Notes under the pieces: model-generated
Databases searched by the model: none
What the model was told of the DNA's origin: nothing
The model's input: only the letters and a program-made list of their open reading frames with translations
Source: Helicoverpa zea
Taxonomy: Eukaryota > Arthropoda > Insecta > Lepidoptera > Noctuidae
Direction: 5' to 3'
Assembly (NCBI RefSeq): GCF_022581195.2
Contig: NC_061461.1
Span: forward strand, 12,896,001 to 12,960,000
Length of the DNA stretch: 64,000 bases
Position numbers and translations under genes: made by a program
In this document: piece after piece, positions 1 to 12,694 of the stretch
How the letters are laid out: every line of letters starts with the position of its first letter
Numbering within the stretch: the stretch's first letter is position 1

Positions 1-1336
1 TTTGCACTTGTTTTATGTTTTACAAACATTAAGTAGTAAAACATTTACGACGGTGAAATATTCAGTTACATTTACTTACATTTAATTATTTACTCGAATG
101 AAATATTGTTGCATCAAAAACGATATTTACTTTAGATTATAAAGTAAATAAAATTCTGTCCCTACTTTTCGCTGATACCTGAAGCATAATTCAGGAGATC
201 CATATTAAGAAAGTCACATGAAGGTATACCATATACCATTTAGCTGACCCAACAGGGATGTTTATCAGCTGTCTACATGAGTATCAGCTGACCATCAGCC
301 GCTGTATCGGCGAGTAGGCTGCCCTCATTACGTCGATACATCGCTCTATTCATACTAGGTATGTGGATAAACTAGGGTTTCAGACTGATTTCGTTAACAA
401 GAGAACTATGCCAATAGTTATAGAGATAAATTGGGTTTCTAAGATACTGTACCAAGGAAGTTTTGTATAAATCGAGTAAATTTTCCTATTGCTGCTTGAT
501 GCTTAAAATGACTTTTATCCAAAGTTAAGTCAGTTATTTGAACATTAAAGGGCAAATCAAGTCAAGACATATAAATGGATAACTAATACAGTCCATTCAA
601 ATCAATTAAAGCTTTTCAATTCACCATGTAATCTGTTCATCATCATTCACCTTTATATCTTCAACAAAATATCTGGCAAACTACCCATTATATGAAGATC
701 ATTACTTGCAAACTGAACTCGAAGAGAGCAAAACTCCCATTAGTTACCACACCATGTCATGTCACGAGCAGTTCCCATAGACTCCCATAGCTCTTCACAT
801 ACAAATCTGCAACCGCCAGGAAACCATTAATCATAGTTCGAAGGTTCTAACTAACTGTCCGTTAATCTCCGCGGAGTTTTAACCTCACGCTGTCATAGTT
901 AACGATTTCCAAATAACTGGGGCAGTTCAATAAGTAGGTCGGTTATATTTCGGTTTTAAGGATAAGTGTTGTTTAATTATATGGTGTCAGTAAAAGGGTT
1001 GTATTGAAATATCGACTTAGATTTTGTTTGGCATTAGTAATTGATTTTTGGGTGACAGTGGGAAATATATTTTTTTAGTTATTCTGTTACTCAGTTAAGC
1101 TATAGTAATACAATATGATGATATAATAAGATTCACTTAAAGGATTCACTTGTAGTTCAACTCATTACGATTACCAATTGATCGGCTTTAGAAAGTTTTG
1201 TTTAGTTTAGTTAATTCAAAGTTTTCCAATTACTCTGAGAATATTAACATGTCAATCAAAAGCAAATAGTATTTCTTGGCGAATTTATGAGCTTTATAAT
1301 TTAAACATCTACAGCTGTCTACAGGTCTTACTTAGT
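1..1336. other. AT-rich DNA, no gene seen
   Basis: No coding frame, RNA gene or clear repeat boundary is visible here. The last few tens of bases may already belong to the LINE that follows, because its reading frame stays open upstream of 1337. Confidence 0.5.
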
Positions 1337-1951
1337 TTGAAATCCGACCTCGGTAATTATATTAACGAAGTTACTTCATTAAGTCCCGTCACTATAACAC
1401 AATATATTCGTCTACCATATGCCTATGCTATTAAAAAGATCCGACTAATCACCGATGTGGACACAGCCAGAATAGTTTATTTTAGTTACTTTCATAGTTC
1501 AATGACGTATGGGATCCTCCTTTGGGGAAACTGTGCAGATGTTGAGACTATATTTATTTTACAGAAAAGAGCTGTTCGAGCCATTTATAATCTGGGTCCA
1601 AAAGTTTCTCTCAGAGAGAAATTCAAAGAAATAAATATTCTGACTGTTGCCTCTCAATATATTTTTGAAAATTTAATGTACGTTCGTAAAAACATTTCTA
1701 ACTTTGTTCAAATGTCTGATGTTCATAGCATAAATACTAGGAATAAACATAATCTTGCTGTACATGCTACTCGCCTCCACAGAGTAAGCAACTCGTTCAT
1801 GGGTCAATGTATACGCTTTTACAATAAACTTCCCAAAGCGGTTCGTGATTTACCTATTAAGAAATTTAAAAATCATATAAAATCCAAACTTTTGAAAAAA
1901 GGATATTACAAAATATCTGATTATTTAAATGATAAAGAAGCTTGGGAATGA
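1337..1951 (+). pseudogene. C-terminal fragment of a LINE reverse transcriptase ORF2
   Basis: About 204 codons are open and end in a natural TGA. The frame has no ATG at its left edge (TTG at 1337) and continues upstream, so the start is arbitrary. The protein has the block that follows the RT fingers and palm in CR1-like LINEs: YFHSSMTYGILLWG around residues 50-63, then QKRAVRAIYNL, an SLREKFKEINILT block, and an NTRNKHNL segment. The catalytic aspartates lie upstream and are absent. It is a 5'-truncated copy, not a working gene. There are no internal stops in the remaining part, so decay after insertion is modest. Confidence 0.8.
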
Positions 1952-2538
1952 GCTGCTCGCTTAGTGAGTGATATCTTTTCAAATGCCTGTGTATTGTTCT
2001 TTTGACATTTAAATATTATTATCATCAGATAACATTTTATTAATGACATTTTTTTTTTGACATTTATATATTATAATTGTATTTTTTTATTATTTATTAT
2101 TATTGTGAATGTGAGTATCGTGTATGCGAGCAACATTATATATTCTTATAACATAAATACTGTCTGGCGGGTTTGAGTATTTTTGAATGGCCTACGCAAA
2201 TGTTCTGCAGATCTGGTATCGTCGTGTGACAGGTCGTTGAGCTCCCTAAGATATGGTTGAGCTACACGACGACTGATACATGCGTGCCGTCTGTTGGGAC
2301 TGGTCAGCTCCAGCCTGATGTGGCTCTTTCCTCAAAAGGCCATTCCAGACCGCGTACATGGTGACACTCACACCTAATATTATTTGATTTATAACATGTT
2401 TGGACTTTAAAAGAGACTATGACCCTTGAGTTTGTTTCGGCATTTCTTCTCAGGGATCAGTCATTAGGAAATGCCGACCTCAGCGTTCTTAAAAATGACG
2501 TGTAAAAGTGATTTTATGTCCAACTTGCAAAATAAACG

Positions 2539-2565
2539 ATTTCATTTCATTTCATTTCATTTCAT
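2539..2565 (+). repeat. ATTTC pentanucleotide tail of the LINE
   Basis: Five tandem ATTTC/TTTCA units close the LINE copy and mark its 3' end. The sequence just upstream carries AATAAA (in AAAATAAACG). Confidence 0.8.
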
Positions 2566-2811
2566 ACAATTTACAACAGTAACTATAAATTATCCCAATT
2601 CTGTTTGTAATAAATCACTGGAGTTTATAATTGAATTGTGAAGTATTTGTAACGCTTATGTTGAGCACTAAAATTTATCTTAACTAACTAGAGGCGAAAT
2701 CCGCCAAACTAGATGGTTCTCGCAGATTTGCTTGGATTTTGAGGTAACTACTTTACACAACCGGATAAGAATTATGTTATGTATTGTATTATCTAAACCA
2801 CTGTATCTTGT

Positions 2812-2890
2812 AAAGCACTGGTACTCAGCTGAATCCGGTTAGACTGGAAGCCGACCCCAACATAGTTGGCAAAAAGGCTCGGAGGATGGT
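2812..2890 (+). repeat. 3' fragment of a lepidopteran SINE
   Basis: The stretch matches the 3' end of the full SINE at 45521-45896, sharing CCGGTTAGACTGGAAGCC and the end GGCTCGGAGGATG. The tRNA-like head is missing. Confidence 0.75.
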
Positions 2891-3385
2891 TGTATTATCT
2901 AAACCGTTTTTAACGTACGATTTCATACAAACAAAAAAATATTGATATCCATATTCTATGCTAGATTTTGTCGCAAGATACCGATACAGTTTTGTGACAG
3001 ACCAGTGAACCAAATTGGTTCTCAAATTAGGTTCTGGCGCTCAACAAAGGTTGTGCCGACACAGTCAGGTTAAAGCCTTACATTTGCAATATTGTTGGAC
3101 TGCACTTGCAATCTTGTTTGCTCTCGGGTTATTGGGCAAAGTGAGGCGGACAGTTCGCTGATAAACTTGTGTCCGTATCCCTTTGCTCTAGTTCGTAGAA
3201 ATATTATCAAATTGTTTGTTCATTGTAGCTGCAAGAATATTCTAATAGTCACGGTCAAAGTTACTTAATATTGATGTTAATATTACAGAAATTAATTCAG
3301 TAGTTTCAAAGACAATAATAATAGCTCTTAACAATCTTAGATGCGGACTTAAATACATTTAGTAATGAATTGGAGTAACGATGCT

Positions 3386-3432
3386 ACGGTGCTACGACGT
3401 AGCCGGCGTAGCGGTATCGTAGCCGCGTAGTC
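3386..3432. repeat. CGTAG-rich low-complexity cluster
   Basis: CTACG and CGTAG words recur in both orientations over about 45 bp. Similar patches lie at 25117-25193, 39208-39268 and 43888-43955. Confidence 0.6.
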
Positions 3433-6400
3433 TTCGAACAATGGGTATAATAGAGAGTACAACGGACAATGATGTTTCCTTCGACAGAAGATCCTTTGTG
3501 ATAGCAATAGAAATGTACTCTATCAGTTATACACAAATATACGTACTTTGTGAGCACTTCATTAGTTCGCGTCGTGATTGATGAACTAAAACAGCGGCTA
3601 TTTGACGATCTGCGTGATTTACGGACCAGATGAAATATGACTTGTGGCTAGGCTGGTCGGTAATAAGGCTGTTATTTATGACGCTTTTCTAAGACAATGG
3701 GGACTAACTAACTAACTAAAAAATGTAAGTGAAAAAGTGGGTTTTTGGTCTGGCCATTAATAAATCTTCACTCAAATTGACATTAACAAAACATCACATT
3801 GAAACGTTAAAATGTACCGCCACTCTAAAATACATAAGCAACGGTATCAAAATGAAATTCAGAATAAACATATAATATTTATGCTGGGCTCCGGATATGT
3901 AGCAGTAACACAAGTAATTAAGGATTACCTCGGAACGGCCGCAAACAGGGCGCGTGTTGCGGTCACGTGTTGTTCGTTTGAAATTCCGAGCTTTCTGTTT
4001 TTGGTTTACATTTTTAAGGAGCGGCCACTAAGCGGGCGTTTGTGAAATAAAGATAAGTAAATATTGAGTCGTTGGTTCGTCGACCGGCTGAACTTGTACT
4101 CGCTGGAGGTACGAAGGTACGAGGGGTGTTGCGGTCACAATTTTAACGTAAATAAAATATTTTGTGCGCCCGTTTTGTTGATGAACTTTTTAGTACGCTT
4201 TTGGTTTATGATTCGGTGTTAGGTGATTAAATGTTTGAGAATGATGAGAGATGAGATTAAATGAAAGATACAACCTTTGTTTTAGTTAAATATTTTTTCT
4301 TTATATCGTTAATTCCTTTGCATATTATACATATAGTATATTGAGTCCAATATCTATTTTGCCCAAAACAATACCAAATCCCATAATACAAATCCCATAT
4401 TATCTTCTCCCACAAACTCACGTATGGGAAAGATAGCTTGAAAGCAAACAACCCGTCAACCGTCCACGGGTCAGTGTTGACTCGCCACTTACACCCACCG
4501 GCAGCCGACGGGTTGCTGTCAGATCCTCGACACGCCGGCTTAGGAGCCACAGGATTTATAAACTTATGTATTTGTTTAACGATACGCTTCTGATTTTGGG
4601 ATTGGGTTGGGTCGATAAACTGGTGGTGGGTTGGGGGATTTAAAATTTATATACTGTCGTGATAAGTATTGATAGATCATATTGATTTGTATGTTTCAAC
4701 AGTTATAACTTGCTAAGGCTACCTCCGCCAGGGTAGGCTTGCTGAGTGCCTAGAGCCTAGAGAGTCACCCAGTAGCAAATTAATTCGACATATTATGCCC
4801 TAAAAAAATATTTTCCGTTTAACTCACAAAACATAATTAAGGGTTGTATATTCCTCAAGACTATAAATTATAAGACAACAAACCTATATATCTCCTTACC
4901 TTACATACAAACCTACATCATTCGAGATCACAATCGAATCCCATTACACCGGCGCGCTTGTGTCCTAAGTCCACACAATTATTTATGTTAATTAGCAATA
5001 TATCGGTGCGGCCGCAATATCTTCCGATGAACACCATATCTCACGCGAACACTCCTGACTCATCTAATTATTAACAGCCGCCATCATTCACTCGAATATC
5101 ACCTCTACACAACTAGGTTAAAGTTCAATTTCGTGTGGACACATGTAATAGATGATCTGGATTTGTGCGCCGTTCTGTGAATGCATGTTTGGCAATTAAG
5201 CCTGTATAGCGACCGGCGGCAATTAGCTCCAACTGTCTAACTTTGACGCTAGGCGGCGCTGCCGGCGCAGACACCATTACTATCTGCCACATAGTTACAC
5301 TGTTGCACTGGTTTAAACGAGTTTATTCTACAATACGTAATTGCTCATGAACAAAACAGACAAAACATTATTTCTGCAGTTTCTAAAACAGAATTAATCC
5401 AAACTTTCCCGCAGTTATTTAGTAGACGATCACGCCCTACGGTTCACGTGACCGCATTAACTTGCACAGAGCAGCTCAACTGCTAAAACAAAACAAAAAA
5501 AAACAATAAGCGGAAAGTTTTTGAAACAGCTGAGTTTGAAAGTTGCACCGCGGCATGCATAAACCGCGCCACTGCACTCGACAATTCCATTACAAGTTGT
5601 ATGTATTCTAACAATACGTTGCGGGAGAACTACCAACTTGGACTTTATTGCTTTTTTCTGGAACGTAAAAGCAAACGATACTCCTAAGCGCCTATATCTG
5701 GAAAGTTAGACGTATCGTAAAGTAGGTAGAATGAATATTAGGCTGTACTCGTGTAGTGCCACTCAGACTAGACGTAAAACGCTGAAGTCTAATCCCAGAC
5801 TATAAAAATGCTTTCAGTCTATTACTTGAATTGAACGTAGTAGTGCAATTACGTTAATAAGAAATACTTGATATTAGAGTTCTTTCGGAGAATTATATAT
5901 GTAGCTAGTTAAAAATCAAATATAATTTTGATCATATGAAACAATGAATCAAGTTATCATTGAGCCCTCATCGTCCTGGCCCTATCCCAATTTTATTTGT
6001 GGTTTTCTCTCTCTAGTTTTTGCCGTCATTCCACAAGTAATATTCTTTGTAACCATATCGAGTTTCACAAAATCTATCCATGGTTTCTTTAGTTGTTCTC
6101 TTCCACTAAAGGTATCCACGTTCATGGCCAAAATCCTAACAACATAGGACCATTCACCCAAAAAATAAGCCTATATAAAAGTATGCCATTAGGTACTATA
6201 AATAGATAGACATATACTTTATTAGGTACACTAAATTTATTTATAATATATTTATTTTTGTTATTAACTGCATCATGTAACTGCACATGCAATAAACATC
6301 GGCTATCTCGGCGCACAGTCGCGAGTCGCTCGGGCGAGTCTCACCCGCCCGGTCGTTAGCGGGCTACTTATGACCATTAAATTAATATTAACAAGAATCA

Positions 6401-7459
6401 TGTCCTGTTGAAGCGCTATGTTATGGGGGTAAGACGTGCTTGAACTGGGACAGGCTTAACTGAACTTTAGATTATATTTTTGTAGTTTATATGGTTCTAC
6501 TTATCTACTGTTGCTTTATCGTTTTCTAGATTTATTTTAACACAGCAATAAGGTTATTTCAAATACTACAAATCTATAGGTACCTTTTCAAACATTCCTT
6601 GACGTTTTGTACCTTTTACATTTTTATTTGGACCCCAACTCTCCCCCATAGTACATAGTTCAATATAGCCCGTGGGTGACACTGCAGTAACATGGGCGAG
6701 ACGATGTAATTCAGCGCAGCGGGGACAGACAGACAGACAGATGTGGCGGCCGTGACCAGCATGTTTACTAAGGCATTTGTTTTTATTTGCCAAGCGTTAT
6801 GTTTTGTCTGGGGAGATATTCAATCCAGTAGAAAAGTACTGTAAGATTGTACACAGCGAACAATCAGATATTAAGTAAAATATGTTTTATTTATAACAAT
6901 CGATCTCTGTCTACAAAAGCATGTAACATTATTTTTGAACTAAATTCTAAGTAAGACAGATTTCTATTATAAGAAACGCGATGAAAAGACCTGCCAATAA
7001 GACAAACAGTGAGCCAAGTTTAGCGATCAATTCATCTGTTTGATCTCGGCTTTTTATCCGAAAGCGGGAGAAGTTTAACCAAAGTTTCGTTTGAGTTCAA
7101 CGAGCCGGGTCAATGACATAGAAAATAACTTATGAAAGAATTAAGTTTCACCCAGTACGAAAATAGCTTTTAAATATAGGGAAAAAAGTACAGAATAAAT
7201 GGTGAAAGGAATTTATATAAAAGCCTACTGTTCCCGTAGAATTATATTATAAACTGGTAAAATATTTTTCGTTCTGTGTACTTTTAATTAATAACAGAAA
7301 TGTATATTTAACATCGGGATCAGCTACAGTAATTAACGAAATTAAATACAAACAATAACGTAACTTTGTACTGACAACAATATTTTACTGTGTACAACAT
7401 TATTAATATTAATTTTGGATAAAATTATAATTATTTTTAAGCTTTAACTCCAATATTTA

Positions 7460-7463
7460 ACTT
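7460..7463. repeat. Target-site duplication ACTT, left copy
   Basis: ACTT directly precedes the 5' LTR and is repeated directly after the 3' LTR (21046-21049). Four-base duplications are the rule for gypsy-type elements. Confidence 0.8.
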
Positions 7464-7755
7464 TGTTATACCATGGTACAGTTAGGCAATTGCTGACCAT
7501 GCATTTACTCCAATTGCCCCAAATTACAATTGCATCAGCCAACAAACACGAGGCGTGGACACGAGCTGCTGACACCGCGCAACGTGCCAACGATCACGCC
7601 ATCGCAACAGCCCCGGTGGACCACACTTCGGATCGATCGTCGAACGTAGTCGATACCTTTAGATTAATCATTTAATTGTAATAATTGTCTTTTAATAAAT
7701 TAGTGTTAAATCATTTTGGTTTTTTTTGAATCCTCCGTCTGCAGCTTTCGTAATT
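7464..7755 (+). repeat. 5' LTR of the errantivirus
   Basis: 292 bp starting TGTTATACC and ending CGTAATT, identical by eye to the 3' LTR. It contains AATAAA at 7694-7699, a candidate polyadenylation signal. A 70-codon open frame inside it is repeated in the other LTR and is not considered a gene. Confidence 0.95.
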
Positions 7756-7772
7756 GGCGCAGTCGGTAGGAT
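7755..7772 (+). other. Primer-binding site, tRNA-Ser type
   Basis: TGGCGCAGTCGGTAGGAT is complementary to the 3' end of an insect serine tRNA (acceptor stem plus CCA). It overlaps the last base of the LTR, as in related errantiviruses. Confidence 0.85.
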
Positions 7773-8124
7773 ACTCGAAGCAGTGCGCGGCGCGTAAAAG
7801 GACTCTCGTATCTATCCTGTCGGCTCCGCATAGCCGCTGCGTGTGCTATCAAGCCTTCATCGAGTATCCTGAACCACGGTAAGCTGTAGCCGGTGCATCC
7901 AGACATCGATGCAGATTAAGAAATACCAAGATATGAGACTGTAAGTACACTTGAATCGCTCTCGTGTTGCTTTCCTGTAATTTACACCATTCCAGTCCTA
8001 CGGTAAATCCTTCAAGATTTTTCATCCTAGGCAATCTGGGTCTCGTACCCCTCCTAGGGGCGTAAGGCATAATAGGTTAGATTTTCATAGAAATTTAAGT
8101 ACTGTAGAAGAGGAATTCAGCGAG
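7773..8124 (+). other. Errantivirus 5' leader
   Basis: About 350 bp of untranslated leader lie between the primer site and the gag ATG. It should hold the packaging signal and the splice donor for env mRNA, but no single donor stands out. Confidence 0.6.
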
Positions 8125-9186
8125 ATGGCACAGCCTCAAAGAGACCCCATCGACGCTATTTTCAAAGCTCTTAGATTAGTCCCTGAATTTGATGGTAACC
8201 CTAATATTTTAACGAGATTTATTGGTTTATGTGACGAATTAGTCAGGAGATTTTTAAATGCCCAACCGGGACACGAATTAGAAAACCAGTCCTTGCTTAA
8301 CGGTATTCTCAATAAAGTTACGGGAAATGCTGCTAGGCTTATTAATACAAATGGTATCCCAACGGACTGGAATGGCATTCGTACTGCTTTAATTAATAAT
8401 TTCGCAGATCAACGTGACGAAACAGCACTTTATAATGATCTTTCCTTATTAACTCAAGGCCATAGTACGCCACAAGAATTCTATGAACGATGTCAAAATT
8501 TATTCAGCATTATAATGACATATGTTTCGCTACACGATAATCTGCCTAGTACCATAGAGGCTAAGCGTGCACTTTATAAAAAACTTACGTTGCAATCCTA
8601 CTTACGCGGGTTGAAAGAACCTTTGGGTTCTCGTATTCGCTGTATGCGTCCCGAATCCATAGAGAAGGCGTTAGAATACGTGCAGGAGGAAACTAACACA
8701 TTATATTTGCAACAACGTAATGATAATTTTCTAGAGAAAAAACAACCGACTAATTCTCCCGCAGGTTTCCAATATAGATTGCAGAATAATCCAACTGTTC
8801 CGATATCGTCTTATAAACCCATTAATTATGCTATGTCAATGCCGGGCCCTTCACGCCAACTTCCTATTCAGGGTCATCAGCCATGGAGGCCTAACAATAT
8901 GAATGTACATCAGACTGTCCGTGGACCGTCACGTACGCAGCAGATGTTCAGGGCTTTACCACCTAACTATAGTCCGCGTAGTAATGCATTTAATTTTCCG
9001 CCGCGTAACGTGCAAAGCGGTCCGGTTCCACAAAAACCTGCACCTATGAGTGGCGTTAGCCATTTCGTTAGCAAACCTATGCCTAGGGCTCATGACTGGG
9101 CCAGATCAGGGAACCCACCACCAAGTAACTATTTTAAATCGCGCGAATTAAACTTTAATGAGTGTCCAGACTATGAATACGGCCCC
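8125..9186 (+). CDS. gag: Errantivirus Gag, N-terminal 354 codons (interrupted)
   Basis: The frame starts at an ATG right after the leader and stays open for 354 codons until the LINE insertion at 9187. Beyond that point the apparent frame only reads the poly(T) run and stops, so that end is artificial. Residues 1-200 look like a helical capsid region (LVPEFDG near the N-terminus and a long QEFYERCQNLF helix). The following part is rich in P, N, Q and R. No CCHC zinc knuckle is seen, which agrees with gypsy-group errantivirus Gag. The remaining 66 codons are at 15267-15464 in the same phase, so the pre-insertion protein would have been about 420 residues. Confidence 0.9.
9174..9186. repeat. 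Target-site duplication of the nested LINE, left copy
   Basis: TGAATACGGCCCC is repeated at 15254-15266. One further T is ambiguous with the poly(T) run, so the duplication is 13 or 14 bp. Confidence 0.95.
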
Positions 9187-9206
9187 TTTTTTTTTTTTTT
9201 TTTTTT
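9187..9206 (-). other. Poly(A) tail of the nested LINE (20 T on the plus strand)
   Basis: An uninterrupted run of 20 T directly abuts the target duplication and defines the 3' end of the minus-strand element. Confidence 0.95.
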
Positions 9207-9505
9207 AGCGACGTAAAATCATCAAATGACCCCTCCCGCTGTGGGTTAGCAGCGGTGAGGGAGTGTCAGACTCTTACTGACTAAAATCGTCGTGTTCCGT
9301 CATAGGCCTTTTATGTACCAGGGCCGCGGTATCTCTTTCGAACAACCCGCAGCCCCGGCAGGCCTTGGCCCTGCTGGGCCCCGCTGGGGTTGCTGACATC
9401 TCTTTGAGGAGCGCGTGGAACAACGCGCGCCGTCGACACGGGTCTGTCGTCTAGAAAGACAGAGGGACGATGAGCCACCCGAACTCACCGCCCACAGACC
9501 CACGC
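9207..9505 (-). other. 3' UTR of the nested R1-clade LINE
   Basis: About 300 bp between the ORF2 stop and poly(A). It contains a GC-rich core (9313-9362) that is also found in the truncated copies at 51894-52090 and 53909-54105 and in an isolated fragment at 62713-62762. Such 3' sequence is normally what the LINE RT recognises to prime on. Confidence 0.85.
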
Positions 9506-12500
9506 CTACGGTGGCCGGGAGTCATCTCGCGACACCCGGCGCCCATGGTGTCTACCTGGTCCAGCGCGGCGGCCGGGATGAGAGGTGCGAACTCTCTGGC
9601 GTTCCGCCTCCTCCTTCTCGAGCATGACCGCTTCGCAGAAGGAGGCGACGGCATCCCATTCCCTCTCGCCCCGGACCATGGCCTGAACCAGGGCCGGACG
9701 CGAGAGGTCGCCGCCGCCCAAAGCCTCGACGAGGACCCGGCGGTGCCCTTCCCATGCGGGGCACACCTGGACTGTGTGGTCCACCGTGTCCTCGGGGCTG
9801 TCCGCACAATGGTGACACCCGGGCGCCTCCTCACGACCGATGCGGTGCAGGTACCTCCCGAAACAACCGTGTCCGGTGAGGACCTGCGTCATGCGGTACG
9901 TGAGGGCGCCGTGACTCCTCCCGAGCCACTCCTCAAAGAGGGGACTTACCGCCACGATGGTGGCGTGCCCTGCACTGGGTTGCGACAGTCGCTCCCTCCA
10001 GGCCACCATGAGATCGCGCCGGAGCTCCGCCCGCTGCGCGACAACTTGCCGCGGCAACGGGGTTTCTCCCCGGCGCTGAGCCTCCTCGCGCCAGTCGTAC
10101 AGGCGCAAGAAGACCCTCGCCTCCAGATCCCACGGTGGCAGTCCAGCAAGTAGGCCAGCTGCTTCGCGGGAAATCGTGCGGTACCCCCGGATTAGCCTAA
10201 TGGCTATCACCCTTTGGGGCACGTTCAGGTAGTGTACAGCCCGCGGCCGTACCGAACGTGCCCATACCGGGGCCCCGTAAAGGGCCATGGACCGCAAGAC
10301 TCCCGCGTAGAGTTTACGGCAGGGGGCGTTTGGGCCTCCCAGGTTGGGCAGGAGCCGCTTGAAGGCAGCACCTGTCTTCTCCAGTTTGGGGCCCAAACGT
10401 CGGAAATGTTCGACGAAGTTCCACCGGCCGTCGAGGACGAGTCCTAGGTACTTCATCGCCCTCTCGACGCCGATGGTAACCCCCCCCACCGTGACCTGGG
10501 AGCCTGAAGGTGGCGCGTTCCGAAGCCCATGAAAGCACATGGCCTCGGATTTGTGCAAGGCCACCTCCAGGCCCAGCAGCTGGATCCTCTCGATGACTGT
10601 CGCAACCCCGCGCGTCATTATGTCGGCCGCCTCCTGGTGCGACCTCCCTTGTGCCAGAACCAGCGTGTCGTCAGCGTAGCAGACCACGCTGACGCCGCTA
10701 GGGAGGTCGGCGCGCAGCACCCAGTCGTAGCCGATGTTCCACAAGAGCGGCCCCAGTACCGACCCCTGCGGAACACCGCACGACATTTCTCGCCGGTTCC
10801 ATTCCCCGTTGTGACCAGGGTAGATGATGGACCTATCCGACAGATAGGCCTCGACCACGCGACGAAGGTAGGTCGGCACCCGGTGATACCGGAGTGCCTC
10901 CCTAATGCAACTCCAGGGAAGGGTGTTGAAGGCGTTGGCGATGTCAAGAGACACCGCCAAGACGACCCCCCCCCGGGACACAGCATCCCCCGTCGTGAGA
11001 GCTCTCACGCGCATGATGGCGTCCACCGTTGAGCGCCCCTTGCGGAAACCAAACTGGTGGTCCGCAAGGTCCGGCCCTATCCCCCCAAGGTGCGCGACGA
11101 GGCGGTGTGCGACAACTCGCTCAAAGAGCTTGCCCACCTCGTCGAGCAACACGATAGGCCGGTATGCGGACGGAGAGTCCGCAGGGCGCCCCGGCTTCCG
11201 TATGAGGACCAGTTTCCCTGTCTTCCAACGAAGTGGGAACTGGCCCCTCTCCAAGCATGCGCTGAGAAGCCCTCTAAGTCGAGGCCCGAGAGCCTCAAGG
11301 GCCAGGACCCAGGCCTTGCCAGGCAGGCCGTCAGGCCCTGGGGCGGTGTTTTTGGCTTTCAGCCTAGCCACCGCCACTCTCAGGTCCACCCCAGTCACCT
11401 CGGGGACATCGTCGTCGTCGGAAGTGTGGTCCGTCGTTGACACCGCGGGTTGCAGAGACATGGGCGGGGGAGAGTGTTCCCCGCGCGAAGGGAACAGAGC
11501 GCTCACCACCTCCTCCACCAGCTGAGGCCGAAGACTCTGGGTCAGCGGGGGGGCCCATGGGCGGAGCTTGCCCCGCACCATTTTGTACGGGCGCCCCCAC
11601 GGGTCCCTGTCCAGAGACCCCAGCAGCTCCGCATTGGCCACCTCCTTGGCCTGGATGATGGCCAATTGGAGGGCGGTCTTCGCAGCTCTGTATCCCTCGT
11701 ACAGCTCTGCTTCCCTGGCTTCTGCATCCGGAGGGCGGATGCGCAGCCTGCGGTGTCTGGTGTACAGGTGCCTCGCAGCGACGCACGCCTCTCGAAGGGC
11801 GGCGATCTCGCGAGACCACCAGTACACCTGGCGTCGGGCGCGTCCTGGCGGGGCTCGGGGCATGGCCACGTCACAAATCTCGGACATGGTCTCCCGGAAC
11901 CACTCCGCCTCGTCGTTGATGTCGGCGGGCCTGTCCGGTGATGACACCCAGGCCTGCACGACTGAGGCTTCCAGGAGAAGCTCCCGGTCCAGGTGCCTCA
12001 GCGCCCAACGTGGACCACTCGGGGTCTGCAGGACCGGCGCGCTAGGGTTCTGGGCGGAGACGTCAAACCGGATGTACCGGTGATCGGAGTAGGTCTCCAC
12101 CCTCTCCTCCACGCGCCAGTCAAAGACACGCGGCAGCAGAGCGGGGCTGGCGAACGAGATGTCCACCACTGACTCGCCCCGCATCCGTACACACGTGGGG
12201 ACAGAACCCCGATTGAGGACGACCAGGCCTGCTTCCAGCGCCCAGTCCTCCACCATCCTACCCCGTGCATCTGTGCGTCGGGAACCCCAGGCCTAGTTCT
12301 TGGCGTTGAAGTCCCCTAACACTATCACGGGGAGGGAATAACTTCCGACGACGACGGACAACTCCAGGAGGGAGTTGTGGAACTCAGCGAGAGTTCGGCT
12401 CGGGGAGAAGTACACCCCCACGACGACTATCTCCCCGAACCGTGCTGCGACGCAACCCCTTCCACTCTTCACCCCTTCGAGGGAAGGAGTACCAGCGGCG

Positions 12501-12694
12501 GCCGACGATATGATGGTCACTGAGCCGCTAAGGTCCTTAACCCAGTCATCCCTGGGAAGGACAAAGTACGGCTCAGCGACCACGGCGATGTTGATCGACC
12601 ACTGCGCCATGCTTTGGAGCAACAGATCCTGGGCACGGGCGCAGTGGTTGATGTTCGCCTGGAGGAAGCGTAATGGAGCCAGACTAGCACTCCA
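9506..12694 (-). pseudogene. R1-clade LINE ORF2: endonuclease + reverse transcriptase + zinc knuckle, one nonsense codon
   Basis: One reading frame runs from just after a TGA at 12697-12695 to 9506, about 1062 codons, with a single in-frame TAG at 12295-12293. Order: AP-like endonuclease (ANINH near the start, AEPY, GDFN directly before the stop, SDHRY after it), RT palm with YADD at 10688-10677, and a C-terminal CX2C...HX4C knuckle around 9815-9755. The frame has no ATG before the endonuclease. The first in-frame ATG (12622) would remove the catalytic ANINH block. The frame is +1 relative to ORF1 and overlaps its last codons, so reinitiation or frameshifting is the likely way of translation. 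The TAG truncates the protein inside the endonuclease, so this copy is probably not autonomous unless the stop is read through. Confidence 0.9.
12293..12295 (-). other. In-frame TAG inside the ORF2 endonuclease
   Basis: The codon follows the conserved GDFN motif by three residues. The frame continues unchanged on both sides and no indel is present, so a point substitution is the simplest origin. Confidence 0.85.

Larger units (their letters stand above)
1337..2565 (+). mobile_element. 3' part of a CR1-like non-LTR retrotransposon (LINE)
   Basis: The segment consists of the C-terminal coding end of a LINE reverse transcriptase protein (to 1951), about 590 bp of 3' untranslated sequence, and a terminal run of ATTTC pentamers at about 2539-2565. 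A simple pentamer tail instead of poly(A) is typical of CR1-related LINEs. The copy is 5' truncated: no endonuclease or catalytic YxDD region is present. The exact clade (CR1, Daphne or similar) cannot be fixed without a database search. No target duplication was identified. Confidence 0.75.
2566..7459. other. AT-rich intergenic or intronic DNA with a few short repeats
   Basis: No supported gene. It contains a SINE 3' fragment (2812-2890), a CGTAG-rich patch (3386-3432), a short GACA run near 6724-6740, and a small GC-rich inverted repeat near 6335-6352. The short open frames in this span have no recognisable motifs and show no exon-like boundaries. Confidence 0.5.

Noticed and set aside
7463..7675. 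70-codon open frame, present again at 20753-20965
   Set aside because: It lies wholly inside the two LTRs and is duplicated with them. No known protein pattern.
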